Source: Chryseobacterium sp. ERMR1:04 | Lineage (GTDB): Bacteria; Bacteroidota; Bacteroidia; Flavobacteriales; Weeksellaceae | Direction: 5' to 3' | Length of the DNA stretch: 64,000 nt | NCBI RefSeq assembly: GCF_001297705.1 | Contig: NZ_LIRF01000004.1 | Span: 248,001 to 312,000 of the forward strand | Part shown: piece after piece, positions 7,220 through 16,015 of the stretch | How the letters are laid out: each line of letters starts with the position of its first letter | Numbering within the stretch: position 1 is the stretch's first letter | Position numbers and translations under genes: made by a program | The notes under the pieces: model-generated | Databases searched by the model: none | The model's input: only the letters and a program-made list of their open reading frames with translations | What the model was told of the DNA's origin: nothing

Positions 7220-8413
7220 TTATTTATCACATGGAACGCATTCCACATTGAGTTGTTCAGGTTTTGATGATCGATACAAATACATATATCGGATACTTAC
7301 TATTAATCCTATAAACGTCATTCCTACTCCTACCAATGAAGGGTAATTGAATGAAAGACCATGCTCCAAAGGAATTCCTCCAAAGAAAGCCCCCATTGCA
7401 TTCGCAATATTAAAAGCTGCCTGCATAAAAGCTGCTGCCATCATTTCGCTTTTTGGCGCTGCTTTCATCATCATAATGTTAATAGGCGCCGCCACAGACA
7501 TTGATAAAGCACCACAGATGAACGTTAATCCTAACGCTACACTTTGATATTCAGAAAGGAAAAATACACCAGCCAATGAAGTCATCATTAAGAAAAGCAA
7601 TAATGAACAGGTTTTTTCCGGGCCTAATTTATCGGATAAAAATCCTCCCGCTAAATTCCCAACAACCATTCCGGCTCCTGCAAGAACCATTACATATGCC
7701 ATCTGGCTACTTTGAATTCCCGCAACCACAGTCATTAAAGGAGTAATATAACTAAACCAAGTAAATAGCCCACCAAAACCAATCGCCGTAATCATTAATA
7801 CCAACCACGCTTGTTTCCCTTTAAGAAATTTCAATTCTTCCAGGAAATGGGTATCTTCATTTTTATCCATCGCCGGAAGCCATAGTTTTAATGCCAACAA
7901 AGCCACTAAACCAATCACAGCCACAATGGCAAAATACCATCTCCAGTTGAAGGTATGCCCTATATAAGTTACCAAAGGAACCATCGCAAGATTAGCAACC
8001 GTAAGCCCCGTAAACATCAGGGATATATAAAATGCTTCTTTCCCTTTTCCTGCCAGCCTTGAGGCAACAACAGTTCCTACTCCGAAAAATGCCCCGTGCG
8101 GTAAACCAGACAAGAATCTGATGATCAACATCGAAGTATAATCTGGTGCTATAGCCGATAACGCATTGAATATTGTAAAAATAACCATCAATGCAATCAA
8201 TACTTTTTTAGGCGGAAATTTCACAGAATATCCAATTAATATAGGTGCTCCGATCACCACTCCCAATGCATAAGCAGAAATTAAATGCCCTGTTTCCGGA
8301 ATTGTAATTTGTAAACTTTTTGCAATATCAGGCAACAACCCCATCACCGTAAACTCTGTAGTTCCGATCCCCAATCCACCTATTGCAAGTGGAATTATCC
8401 TTTTATCAATCAT
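7220..8413 (-). CDS. MFS transporter, arabinose-efflux (AraJ/YdhP) type
   Basis: The 397-residue protein is read from ATG 8413 (MIDKRIIPLAIGGLGIGTTEFTVMGLLPDIA); an earlier in-frame ATG at 8476 would add 21 atypical residues. About 12 membrane segments are visible, with the family pattern GTTEF near the N-terminus and loops such as RLAGKGKE. Members export sugars or drugs by proton antiport in the inner membrane. It is divergent from the AraC regulator at 8552, a common regulator/efflux arrangement, so that regulator probably controls it. The substrate is unknown. Confidence 0.88.
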   Translation of the reverse strand: MIDKRIIPLAIGGLGIGTTEFTVMGLLPDIAKSLQITIPETGHLISAYALGVVIGAPILIGYSVKFPPKKVLIALMVIFTIFNALSAIAPDYTSMLIIRFLSGLPHGAFFGVGTVVASRLAGKGKEAFYISLMFTGLTVANLAMVPLVTYIGHTFNWRWYFAIVAVIGLVALLALKLWLPAMDKNEDTHFLEELKFLKGKQAWLVLMITAIGFGGLFTWFSYITPLMTVVAGIQSSQMAYVMVLAGAGMVVGNLAGGFLSDKLGPEKTCSLLLFLMMTSLAGVFFLSEYQSVALGLTFICGALSMSVAAPINIMMMKAAPKSEMMAAAFMQAAFNIANAMGAFFGGIPLEHGLSFNYPSLVGVGMTFIGLIVSIRYMYLYRSSKPEQLNVECVPCDK

Positions 8414-8551
8414 CCCGATATTATTTAATATTTTGAAAGTGCAAAATTCGAAAGAAATATTCGTTTTTACTTCCACGTGAATGATTAAAATTTGCTCCGT
8501 ATTAACCTTTTTGTTTAAATTTAAATCTATAAATAATCAAAACAGAACCAA

Positions 8552-9412
8552 ATGAAAATTCAGAAAGAAATTATTGAATTTGAAAAAGAGCGATCTTTCA
8601 AACTCTTTTCCCCTTCCCTGAAAAACTGTTTTTTCTGGCATTATCATCCTGAAATAGAATTGGTTTATGTAGAAGCATCCAATGGAATTCGGCATGTGGG
8701 GAAAGATATTTCAGGTTTTACAGAAAGTGATTTGTTATTAATTGGTTCCAATGTTCCGCATCTTAATTTTGATTACGGTATCCAAACCGAATGCAAACAG
8801 TTGGTTTTACAAATGAAAGAGACCTTTCTAAAAGATCTTATTCTTCCCATTCCCGAATTTGAAAACATAAAACGTCTTCTTGAAAGATCTTATCTTGGTC
8901 TTTCTTTCTCAGGAGAAACGAAGAAAATTGTGGTTGAAAAACTACACTTCATTAAGGATAAAAATTCTTTTGAATCTCTGATTGGTTTCATTGAAATTTT
9001 ACAAATATTAGCCAACTCAACCGAAGTGAAGGAACTCAACAGTGAAGATACCCGAATCAAATGGTTTTTGAATGATAAGATCAGAATGGGAACAATCTAT
9101 GATTATATCGATGAAAATTATGATAAAAAGCCTAACGTGAACGAAATTGCAAAGATTGTAAGTTTAAGCACTCCAGCTTTCTGTCGGTATTTCAAGAAAC
9201 AAACGAATATGACTTTCACCGATTTTGTGAATAATTACAGAATCAATCAGGCTAAAATGTTTTTACTGAAAGATTATTCTGTTACTGAGGTTTGCTTTCA
9301 GGTGGGTTTTGAAAGTCTTTCTTATTTCAATAAACTATTTAAACAACATGTGGGAGAAACACCTTCTGCATTTAAAAAGAAACATTTGAATAAAATTGAA
9401 GGGATTATTTAA
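8552..9412 (+). CDS. AraC-family transcriptional regulator
   Basis: The 286-residue protein has an N-terminal cupin-like sensor (FWHYHPEIELVYV ... GSNVPHLNFDYG, residues about 28-90) and a C-terminal double helix-turn-helix (from about residue 185: IAKIVSLSTPAFCRYFKKQ, then VTEVCFQVGFESLSYFNKLFKQ) with the family ending GETPSAFKK. It is divergent from the MFS exporter and probably activates or represses it in response to a small ligand. Confidence 0.9.
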   Translation: MKIQKEIIEFEKERSFKLFSPSLKNCFFWHYHPEIELVYVEASNGIRHVGKDISGFTESDLLLIGSNVPHLNFDYGIQTECKQLVLQMKETFLKDLILPIPEFENIKRLLERSYLGLSFSGETKKIVVEKLHFIKDKNSFESLIGFIEILQILANSTEVKELNSEDTRIKWFLNDKIRMGTIYDYIDENYDKKPNVNEIAKIVSLSTPAFCRYFKKQTNMTFTDFVNNYRINQAKMFLLKDYSVTEVCFQVGFESLSYFNKLFKQHVGETPSAFKKKHLNKIEGII

Positions 9413-9448
9413 TTTTGACTTCATTACTAATGGAGTCTTTATACATCA

Positions 9449-9516
9449 AGTTTGTCATTTCGGAAGAATCTAGACTTTTACTTTACTTTGTTGAGATTCC
9501 TCTGGAATGACAAACT
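9449..9516. repeat. Palindromic intergenic repeat (TTTGTCATT family), copy 1
   Basis: The left arm AGTTTGTCATTTCGGAAGA and the right arm, reverse complement AGTTTGTCATTCCAGAGGA, form a foldback element. A related, more diverged element is at 11237-11331. Confidence 0.6.
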
Positions 9517-9536
9517 GGGTGATAAAAATTGTGTTT

Positions 9537-9570
9537 GAGATTGCTTCGTCGTTTCACTCCTCGCAATGAC
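9537..9570. repeat. Dispersed repeat GAGATTGCTTCGTCG...GCAATGAC, copy 1
   Basis: A 34-bp sequence also found at 40699-40732 and, with an extra CGCTT unit, at 44373-44411. Its ends are complementary (GAGATTGC / GCAATGAC). Confidence 0.65.
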
Positions 9571-9573
9571 AAT

Positions 9574-9603
9574 AAAAAAATCGCTCCGAAAACGAAGCGA
9601 TTT
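9574..9603 (-). terminator. Terminator of lipA
   Basis: On the minus strand AAATCGCT pairs with AGCGATTT across a short loop, followed by a T-run. Confidence 0.8.
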
Positions 9604-9610
9604 ATATTTT

Positions 9611-10477
9611 TTAGTGAATATGTTTTTCTGCGTGGTAAGAACTTCTTACAAGAGGCGAACTTTCAACATGTCTGAAACCTAAACTTCTTGCAAAATCTCC
9701 GTATTCGTCAAACTCTTCAGGCGTAACAAACTGTTTAACAGGTAAATGTTTTTTAGTAGGCTGTAAATATTGACCTAAAGTGATCACATCTACATTTGCA
9801 TTTCTGATGTCTTCAATTGTTTGAAACACCTCGGCTTTCGTTTCACCTAGACCAAGCATCATCCCAGTTTTTGTTCTTTTTTGTCCTGCTTCTTTCAAGT
9901 ATCTTAAAACCTCAAGGCTTCTTTCATATTTGGCCTGAATTCTCACTTCTCTTGTCAGACGTTTTACGGTTTCCATGTTGTGAGAGATCACTTCCGGAGC
10001 TACATACACTAATCTGTCAATGTGTTTTGTTAGCCCTTGAAAATCAGGAATCAGAGTCTCCATGGTAGTTCCAGGAGAAATTCTTCTTACAGCATTTACG
10101 GTTTCGCCCCAAAGAATAGAACCCATATCTTTCAAATCATCACGATCTACAGACGTAAGAACGGCATGTTTGATCTTCATTAATTTGATTGAACGAGCTA
10201 CTTTTTCAGGTTCATCCCAGTTTACATCCATTGGTTTTCCGGTTTTTACCCCACAAAATCCACAACTTCTTGTACAGATGTTTCCTAAGATCATGAAAGT
10301 TGCTGTTCCTTCTCCCCAACATTCGCCCATATTTGGGCAACTTCCACTCTGGCAAATCGTATTTAATTTATATTTATCAACCAAAGTTCTCAATTCTCTG
10401 TAATTCTTTCCAGTAGGAAGTTTTACACGAATCCATTTTGGTTTTTGAACGGTAGTATCTTGAACTAAATTTTCCAT
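9611..10477 (-). CDS. lipA: Lipoyl synthase
   Basis: The 288-residue radical-SAM enzyme inserts two sulfurs into protein-bound octanoyl groups to make lipoyl cofactors for 2-oxoacid dehydrogenases. It carries both iron-sulfur motifs: the N-terminal auxiliary cluster cysteines ([12 protein letters not shown]) and the radical-[11 protein letters not shown] (CxxxCxxC). The family ending [12 protein letters not shown] is present. Length is typical. It stands alone with its own promoter and terminator. Confidence 0.97.
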   Translation of the reverse strand: MENLVQDTTVQKPKWIRVKLPTGKNYRELRTLVDKYKLNTICQSGSCPNMGECWGEGTATFMILGNICTRSCGFCGVKTGKPMDVNWDEPEKVARSIKLMKIKHAVLTSVDRDDLKDMGSILWGETVNAVRRISPGTTMETLIPDFQGLTKHIDRLVYVAPEVISHNMETVKRLTREVRIQAKYERSLEVLRYLKEAGQKRTKTGMMLGLGETKAEVFQTIEDIRNANVDVITLGQYLQPTKKHLPVKQFVTPEEFDEYGDFARSLGFRHVESSPLVRSSYHAEKHIH

Positions 10478-10497
10478 TTATTCCTCAAATTGAGGTT

Positions 10498-10526
10498 CAA
10501 AGTTAAGGATTTTTTTATCGAAACAA
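10498..10526 (-). promoter_or_regulatory. lipA promoter
   Basis: On the minus strand TTG (10526-10524), an 18-bp spacer and TAACTTTG (10505-10498) match the Bacteroidota consensus, 21 bp before the lipA ATG. Confidence 0.7.
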
Positions 10527-10585
10527 TCAAAGACCGACATTGATAGAACAGATAATTTCGTAATTTTAAACTTCAAATATTTCTT

Positions 10586-11218
10586 ATGAAGATTACATTT
10601 TGTGTTCTATCTCTTATTTTCAGTACGCTTTGCTTTGCTCAAAAAGAATTTCAGCCTAAAGGTTCTGTAGCTATTGAAACTGTAGATGGCGATTTGGATG
10701 GCGACAAAATTCCTGAAAAAGTGATTGTTTATAACCTGAAGGATGGTGGAGAACTTGGAAATGTAAGAGAAATTCAAATTCTGAAAAAAGTGAATGGAAA
10801 ATGGACCGTTTTAGAAAAGTCTAAAAATGCCATTTTAGAAAGTAGCGCAGGAGGAATGATGGGTGATCCTTATCAAAGTACAACCATTAAAAATGGTATT
10901 TTAATTATTGAGCATTATGGAGGCAGCAGTTGGAAATGGGGGAATACAGATAAATACAGATTTCAAAACGGACATTTTGAATTAATTGGCTATTCTTCAT
11001 CAAGTGGCAGACCCGGAGATTATTTAACGGATGTTGATTTTAATCTTTCCACCGGACAACTTGATTACAAACAAGAAGTTCATAATACCGCAGAATACGG
11101 AAAATCTAAAAAGGAAACGTATATAAAAAAAGGAGTGAAAATTACTCTTCAAAATAGAAATCAGGAAAAACAAAGAAAAATTATACTTCCTAAAACGAAG
11201 GAGACTGTTTATTTCTAA
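10586..11218 (+). CDS. Exported protein of unknown function
   Basis: The 210-residue protein has a signal peptide ending LCFAQ. The next stretch (ETVDGDLDGDKIPEKVIVYNL) resembles a calcium-binding, repeat-type acidic loop (D-x-D-x-D), as in VCBS/FG-GAP-like proteins, and the rest is beta-rich. A basic C-terminal tail follows. I do not recognise a defined family or catalytic motif. It is flanked by lipA (divergent) and the sigma factor gene (convergent), so context gives no function. Confidence 0.7.
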   Translation: MKITFCVLSLIFSTLCFAQKEFQPKGSVAIETVDGDLDGDKIPEKVIVYNLKDGGELGNVREIQILKKVNGKWTVLEKSKNAILESSAGGMMGDPYQSTTIKNGILIIEHYGGSSWKWGNTDKYRFQNGHFELIGYSSSSGRPGDYLTDVDFNLSTGQLDYKQEVHNTAEYGKSKKETYIKKGVKITLQNRNQEKQRKIILPKTKETVYF

Positions 11219-11236
11219 TCTGGAAAATACACATTA

Positions 11237-11331
11237 AGTTCAGCATTCCATAGGAATCTAGACATATCTTTTATTGTTAAGCTGCTTAGATTCCACGCTT
11301 CACTTCGTTTCGCTCTGAATGACAAACTAGA
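11237..11331. repeat. Palindromic intergenic repeat (TTTGTCATT family), copy 2
   Basis: The left arm ATTCCATAGGAATCTAGA and the right arm ending GAATGACAAACTAG resemble the element at 9449-9516, with about 20 extra bases (CGCTTCACTTCGTTTCGCTC) in the right arm. Confidence 0.5.
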
Positions 11332-11345
11332 TCTTAAAAATGTAC

Positions 11346-11906
11346 TTAAATATCTTCAAACTCATTATTTTTCAATAATTCAGCAAGAACTTTTTTAGCA
11401 CGCATTACTCTAACTTTCGTATTGGCAACAGAAATACCCAATTCTTCTGCAATTTCTTTGATACTTTTTTCTTCAAAGAATCTTAGCTTGATAATATCCT
11501 GATAATTGGCATCTAAAGATTCAATGGTTTTGATGATCTTTTTTTGCTCTTCATTGGAGATCATCAGCTCTTCGGGAGATTTTGCATATTGATTTTTTAC
11601 CTCATCCAGATTTTCGGTTGGATCTTGGTTTTCTCTGCTTTTTTTCCTCCAGAAATCGATGATTGTGTTTTGCGCTATCGTTAAAATCCAAGTTTTAAAC
11701 TGAAAATGTGGATCAAACAGATCTAGTTTCGATAGTACTTTGGAGAAAACATTTACCGTAATTTCATCTGCATCATTTTCATCCCCTACTTTCTTCATCA
11801 CAAAAGAGAAAACATCCACCCAAAAAACATTAATGAGTTTGGTTTGAGCTTTCTGATCTTTTTCCTTGGCTTTGTTGATGAGCAGGAATAATTGTTCGTC
11901 GTTCAT
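11346..11906 (-). CDS. ECF-type RNA polymerase sigma factor
   Basis: The 186-residue protein has sigma-70 region 2 (DADEITVNVFSKVLSKLD then FKTWILTIAQNTIIDFWRKK) and region 4 (LDANYQDIIKLRFFEEKSIKEIAEELG, then VANTKVRVMRAKKVL). I choose ATG 11906; the ATG at 11915 falls inside the TATATTTG promoter box (11920-11913). No anti-sigma gene is adjacent, so how its activity is controlled is not visible. Confidence 0.9.
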   Translation of the reverse strand: MNDEQLFLLINKAKEKDQKAQTKLINVFWVDVFSFVMKKVGDENDADEITVNVFSKVLSKLDLFDPHFQFKTWILTIAQNTIIDFWRKKSRENQDPTENLDEVKNQYAKSPEELMISNEEQKKIIKTIESLDANYQDIIKLRFFEEKSIKEIAEELGISVANTKVRVMRAKKVLAELLKNNEFEDI

Positions 11907-11912
11907 TACTAA

Positions 11913-11943
11913 CAAATATAATTTATTTTAGGTAAAAAGGCAA
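11913..11943 (-). promoter_or_regulatory. Promoter of the ECF sigma gene
   Basis: TTG (11943-11941), a 20-bp spacer and TATATTTG (11920-11913) on the minus strand. Six bases separate the box from the ATG at 11906, implying a leaderless mRNA and deciding the start codon. Confidence 0.65.
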
Positions 11944-11978
11944 ATGTGTGAATTTGATTTAATTTGTGAAGAAAAGGC

Positions 11979-12165
11979 TTCGACTCCGCTCCATGACATC
12001 GCTACAAATTGGATGTTTAGTATTAGAAATATCAAGCTGAAAGAGCATTTAATTCTTTATCAGCGTATGAATTTTATTCAGAGCGAGTCTTAGTTTAATT
12101 AAATGCTTTCTCTTTTTCTAAAGATATTATTTTTCTATATGCAAATCTAAAGGAGCGGAGTCGAA
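11979..12165. repeat. Foldback element with nested inverted repeats
   Basis: TTCGACTCCGCTCC (11979-11992) is the exact reverse complement of 12152-12165, and GCATTTAATT (12045-12054) of 12097-12106. This makes arms of about 75 bp with conserved ends and a diverged middle, in a 590-bp gene-free gap. No ORF lies inside. Confidence 0.55.
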
Positions 12166-12223
12166 TCCCCCCATTACATTTTGTAGAATCTATTTATTCA
12201 TAAAAAAATAGTTTTATTTATTC

Positions 12224-12256
12224 AAACCTCACAGGTTTTCAAAACCTGTGAGGTTT
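12224..12256. repeat. Perfect 33-bp palindrome (AAACCTCACAGGTTTT arms)
   Basis: Two 16-base arms, AAACCTCACAGGTTTT and its reverse complement, flank a single C. No gene boundary requires it as a terminator; it has the look of a REP-type intergenic repeat. Confidence 0.65.
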
Positions 12257-12320
12257 AGATTTGCCAACATAGTCCGCGACAAACTTTGTATCGAACATGA
12301 TAACTTCATAAGAACGACCA

Positions 12321-12394
12321 CAATCCTAGCCCAGATTGCAGAGAAAATCCTTTTTTGAAAAAAAAGATTGTAACGGAAAGCTGGAAATTGCTCC
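12321..12394. repeat. Dispersed repeat CCTAGCCC...GGAAA-GCTCC, copy A
   Basis: A 74-bp element with conserved ends and a central A/T hairpin (ATCCTTTTTTG / AAAAAGAT). It is closely similar, in reverse orientation, to 48336-48411, and shares ends with 40519-40636. Confidence 0.65.
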
Positions 12395-12462
12395 TAAAAA
12401 TTTTAAATTTTAAATGATGAGTTATGAAAAATGAACGGTTATCTATTTACCATCGAATTTAT

Positions 12463-12470
12463 TATCTTTG
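12463..12470 (+). promoter_or_regulatory. -7 promoter box of tyrS
   Basis: TATCTTTG, 27 bp before the ATG. No clear -33 TTG. Confidence 0.5.
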
Positions 12471-12497
12471 CACATTAAATTTTAAAGAAAAAAATCA

Positions 12498-13793
12498 ATG
12501 AATTCCTTTATAGAAGAACTAAAATGGCGTGGTCTTTTTGCCGATATGATGCCCGGAACCGATGAACAACTGAATAAAGAGGTAACTACTGCATATATTG
12601 GTTTTGATCCAACTGCTGATTCTTTGCATATTGGAAGTCTTATTCAGATAAAAATTTTAGCACATTTTCAACAGCACGGCCACAAACCAATTGCTTTGGT
12701 AGGTGGCGCTACAGGAATGATTGGAGATCCTTCAGGAAAATCTGCTGAGAGAAATCTTTTGGACGAAGCAACCCTTTTACATTATGTTGATTGTTTGAAA
12801 AACCAACTTTCAAGATTTTTGAACTTTGATGGAAACGAGCCTAACCAAGCTGAATTAGTGAATAACTACGATTGGATGAAAAATATTTCGTTCCTAGATT
12901 TCGCTAAAAATGTTGGAAAAAACATCACGGTAAATTACATGATGGCGAAAGATTCTGTAAAGAAAAGACTTTCCGGAGACGCTGGTGTTGACGGAATGAG
13001 TTTCACAGAATTTACATATCAATTGATTCAGGGATATGATTTCCTTCATTTATACCAAAACAATAATGTGAAACTTCAAATGGGAGGTTCTGACCAGTGG
13101 GGAAATATCACAACAGGAACAGAATTGATCCGTAGAAAAGCACAAGGTGAAGCGTTTGCATTAACCGTTCCTTTGATCACAAAAGCCGATGGTTCTAAAT
13201 TTGGAAAATCTGAAAGTGGTGAAAATTACTGGTTAGACAAAAAGAAAACTTCTCCGTATAAATTCTACCAATTCTGGCTGAATGCTACGGATGATGATGC
13301 TGAAAGATTCATTAAATTCTATACGTTCTTAAGCAAAGAAGAGATTGATGCTTTAATTGAAGAACACAAAACGGCGCCACATGAAAGAAAACTTCAAAAG
13401 AGATTAGCGGAAGAAGTTACGGTTTGGGTTCATGGAAGAGAGGAATATGAAAAAGCTTTAAAAGCTTCTGAAATTCTTTTCGGACGTTCTACGGCTGAAG
13501 ACTTGGTAAGTCTTGATGAAGAAACTTTCTTGGAAGTTTTTGACGGAGTTCCACAAAAAGAAGTGGCAAAAGCTGATGTTATAGGAATCAATATCGTTGA
13601 TTTACTTTCTGAAAAATCAGGTTTCCTAAAATCTAAAAGTGAAGCGACAAGAGAATTGAAAGGAAATGCAATTTCTATTAACAAAGAAAAAGTAAGTGAC
13701 ACTTACACCGCTAACGAAGCTGACCTTATTGACGGTAAATTTTTACTGCTTCAGAAAGGAAAGAAAAGTTACTTTATTGTAAAAGTTATTTAA
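12498..13793 (+). CDS. tyrS: Tyrosyl-tRNA synthetase
   Basis: The 431-residue class I synthetase charges tRNA-Tyr. It shows the HIGH-type motif ([11 protein letters not shown], near residue 46), the tyrosine pocket ([26 protein letters not shown]), the KMSKS equivalent KFGKSE, and a C-terminal S4-like RNA-binding domain (about 365-431). Length is normal. It is monocistronic, with a TATCTTTG box upstream and a strong terminator downstream. Confidence 0.97.
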   Translation: MNSFIEELKWRGLFADMMPGTDEQLNKEVTTAYIGFDPTADSLHIGSLIQIKILAHFQQHGHKPIALVGGATGMIGDPSGKSAERNLLDEATLLHYVDCLKNQLSRFLNFDGNEPNQAELVNNYDWMKNISFLDFAKNVGKNITVNYMMAKDSVKKRLSGDAGVDGMSFTEFTYQLIQGYDFLHLYQNNNVKLQMGGSDQWGNITTGTELIRRKAQGEAFALTVPLITKADGSKFGKSESGENYWLDKKKTSPYKFYQFWLNATDDDAERFIKFYTFLSKEEIDALIEEHKTAPHERKLQKRLAEEVTVWVHGREEYEKALKASEILFGRSTAEDLVSLDEETFLEVFDGVPQKEVAKADVIGINIVDLLSEKSGFLKSKSEATRELKGNAISINKEKVSDTYTANEADLIDGKFLLLQKGKKSYFIVKVI

Positions 13794-13802
13794 TCATAAT
13801 AC

Positions 13803-13845
13803 AAAATAGCAGCATCAGGATAAATTCTCATGCTGCTATTTTTTT
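13803..13845 (+). terminator. Terminator of tyrS
   Basis: A 13-bp stem AAAATAGCAGCAT / ATGCTGCTATTTT with a 14-nt loop and a T-run. Confidence 0.85.
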
Positions 13846-13858
13846 CTCCTATTATAGA

Positions 13859-14905
13859 CTATTTAGAGTATTCTCGAAAACGATTTGCTCTTTTGAAAGT
13901 CCCCAAATCATTAAACCGAACACCATATTTTCTCAACACTTCCAATGCCTGCTTTCTTCCGATATGGCGAACATAAAATGTCTCATTTACCACAAAGTGA
14001 TGGATACTGTGCGTCCAGCCAAAAAAGAAACAAAATAACTGCATGGGGAAAGTCCACCAAACATTAAGCACCTGTGTTTGTTCAATAACATTCCCTTCTT
14101 CTACATCTCCAAAATAGTGCATATTAGAGGTTATAAAGTGTAAACAGAATTGGCGTAACAGATTGGGAAGAAGAATCGTATAAATAACTACATGTAAGCT
14201 TTTTACTATATTTTCAATATAAGATGGTAAACTTAAATCTGTCATAAACTGTATATTTAACCATTTCAATAACTGATCTGCAAAAAAGAGATACAATATT
14301 ACATGCGCTAAGATGGTTAAGGGTAACAAACTTAAAAGTGCAAACCGTTTTAATTCTGTAGAAGTTTCCTTCTTAAGGTTTCCGTTCTTCACTTCACCAT
14401 CCATATCGCTGAATAGACGTTGAATACGAAGCATCCCACCCAAAACAACATCAGCGGTCATCAATAAACGCTTTATAGACCATTTTTCACCATTAGCCAC
14501 ACCACCTTCTTCCACATCATGTAATGTTCCTGAAAATTTATGATGATGATAATGCAATTTTCGTCTTATCCAAGGATTTATGGTCAATGGACGTAGTATC
14601 CAAACACCGAAAAGCATAAAGTGATGCATTGTCTTTTTTTTCTTAAAATAGAGCCAATGAATGAGATCATGCTCGATTTCATGGAGAATTCCCATAAAAA
14701 AAGCATTCACAATAATCATTAACCAAGTTGGCACAATAGCTTTATACCAACCAACGGATGTAGCAATAATTATTATAACTGAAACTAAAAATATTGAAAA
14801 CCCAATAAAGTCTTGATTTTTTAATAGAGGATATTGTTCTTTAAGCTGTTGATAGGATTGATTGATCTCCTTTCTAATTTCTCTTGATTTCTCTTGATAT
14901 TTCAT
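13859..14905 (-). CDS. Membrane fatty-acid desaturase / hydroxylase family protein
   Basis: The 348-residue membrane protein carries the three histidine boxes of the di-iron desaturase superfamily: HEIEHD (about residue 82), HYHHHK (about 123) and HSIHHF near residue 303, between hydrophobic segments. It probably desaturates or hydroxylates a lipid in the inner membrane; the substrate is unknown. Start ATG 14905 is preferred over 14935, because the TATATTTG promoter box (14931-14924) lies between them. It converges on tyrS. Confidence 0.85.
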   Translation of the reverse strand: MKYQEKSREIRKEINQSYQQLKEQYPLLKNQDFIGFSIFLVSVIIIIATSVGWYKAIVPTWLMIIVNAFFMGILHEIEHDLIHWLYFKKKKTMHHFMLFGVWILRPLTINPWIRRKLHYHHHKFSGTLHDVEEGGVANGEKWSIKRLLMTADVVLGGMLRIQRLFSDMDGEVKNGNLKKETSTELKRFALLSLLPLTILAHVILYLFFADQLLKWLNIQFMTDLSLPSYIENIVKSLHVVIYTILLPNLLRQFCLHFITSNMHYFGDVEEGNVIEQTQVLNVWWTFPMQLFCFFFGWTHSIHHFVVNETFYVRHIGRKQALEVLRKYGVRFNDLGTFKRANRFREYSK

Positions 14906-14923
14906 GATGTATTGATTTATTAA

Positions 14924-14931
14924 CAAATATA
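14924..14931 (-). promoter_or_regulatory. -7 promoter box of the desaturase gene
   Basis: TATATTTG on the minus strand, 18 bp before ATG 14905. It excludes the upstream in-frame ATG at 14935. The AT-rich gap from here to 15204 holds nothing else I can identify. Confidence 0.5.
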
Positions 14932-15203
14932 ACACTTACACAAATAATACATTATAAATCAATACAATAATACGAAATAGCAAAATATGATAGTTCTATT
15001 TACATATCCTATTTATTCAAAAACAATAACCAAAATTTATCAATAAAATGCTGTATGACACAGAATTCTGATCCGTATACAATACCAGAGAGAATGAATG
15101 ATATTTTAAAAACAAGAATTTGATATCAATTACTATGAAATAGAAACTTCGCTCAGAATCAAATGTATAAACAAAAGGAAATCAAACTGAAAATGTATGA
15201 AAA

Positions 15204-15238
15204 CAAAAAACCAAAGCAAAATAACTTTGCTTTGGTTT
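15204..15238 (-). terminator. Terminator of the lipoprotein gene at 15301-15744
   Basis: A 13-bp stem AAACCAAAGCAAA / TTTGCTTTGGTTT with a 5-nt loop and a T-run on the minus strand. Confidence 0.85.
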
Positions 15239-15300
15239 AATTATTTATTTTGTCCTTTAATCAGTATCCGATTTTCAGGACGAATCAATATATTTACTTC

Positions 15301-15744
15301 TTATAATTCTAAGAAACTATATGCAAGAGCAAGGCTTTTTGTTCCCTTCCCTACGATAGTATCTGTCTTTGCAATTTCTCCGTCTACCCAAATATTGATA
15401 ATAAGTTTAGAATCAGTATTTAGAAGTTCTGCATTAGCTCCTAAATTTAGTTGCGCCTGGCTTGAGTTTACAAAAAACTCACCGCTTGTCCAAACTAAAC
15501 CTGTAGGATTAAAAGTGTTCTGCTGACTAGTTCCTACCTGAGTAACAACGGTCTTGAAATAACTAATAGGAGGAGGTGCAGTAGTACCGCCATGAACTAT
15601 TTTTGCTTCAAACTGAACAACATGATCTGTGAATTCGTCTTCATCTTTATCTTTACAAGAATTCACTACAGAAATTGTAGAAAATAATATGATAAATAAA
15701 AAGGAAAGTCTAAGTAAACTCTTTAGGTTGTAAAATTGCTTCAT
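15301..15744 (-). CDS. Small uncharacterised lipoprotein
   Basis: The 147-residue protein begins at ATG 15744 (MKQFYNLKSLLRLSF) and has a lipobox VNSC at Cys30, followed by the acidic stretch KDKDEDEFTD. The remainder is beta-rich with an APPPISYF segment; no family is recognised. The upstream in-frame ATG at 15825 is rejected because a TATATTTG promoter box (15778-15771) lies between the two. It is monocistronic, with its own terminator. Confidence 0.7.
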   Translation of the reverse strand: MKQFYNLKSLLRLSFLFIILFSTISVVNSCKDKDEDEFTDHVVQFEAKIVHGGTTAPPPISYFKTVVTQVGTSQQNTFNPTGLVWTSGEFFVNSSQAQLNLGANAELLNTDSKLIINIWVDGEIAKTDTIVGKGTKSLALAYSFLEL

Positions 15745-15770
15745 TTCTCCGAATAGATTTTTTAATGTTC

Positions 15771-15778
15771 CAAATATA
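15771..15778 (-). promoter_or_regulatory. -7 promoter box of the lipoprotein gene
   Basis: TATATTTG on the minus strand, 26 bp before ATG 15744; it fixes the start codon. Confidence 0.5.
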
Positions 15779-15983
15779 GGTTTTTTATCAATATAAAAAT
15801 AACTTTTATGAAAATTTTCTAACAAAAAATTCTAATCAATATCAAATTAATAAAATACGCTATCAGCATCCTATTATTATACTTATTCCCTTTTAAACAA
15901 GGCTCAAACAACTATATATCAATCGTTAAACACTATTTTAATTGGCTTATTATTTTAAATTAAATTAGTGAAAATATACGATT

Positions 15984-16011
15984 TTGTAATATAATTTATT
16001 CTTTATCTTTG
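15984..16011 (+). promoter_or_regulatory. Promoter of the carboxylesterase gene, probably leaderless
   Basis: TTG (15984-15986), a 17-bp spacer and TATCTTTG (16004-16011). The ATG follows only 4 bases later. Confidence 0.7.
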
Positions 16012-16015
16012 TTGT

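Noticed and set aside
9817..10403. Two plus-strand open frames over lipA
   Set aside because: They are antisense to an unambiguous lipoyl synthase.
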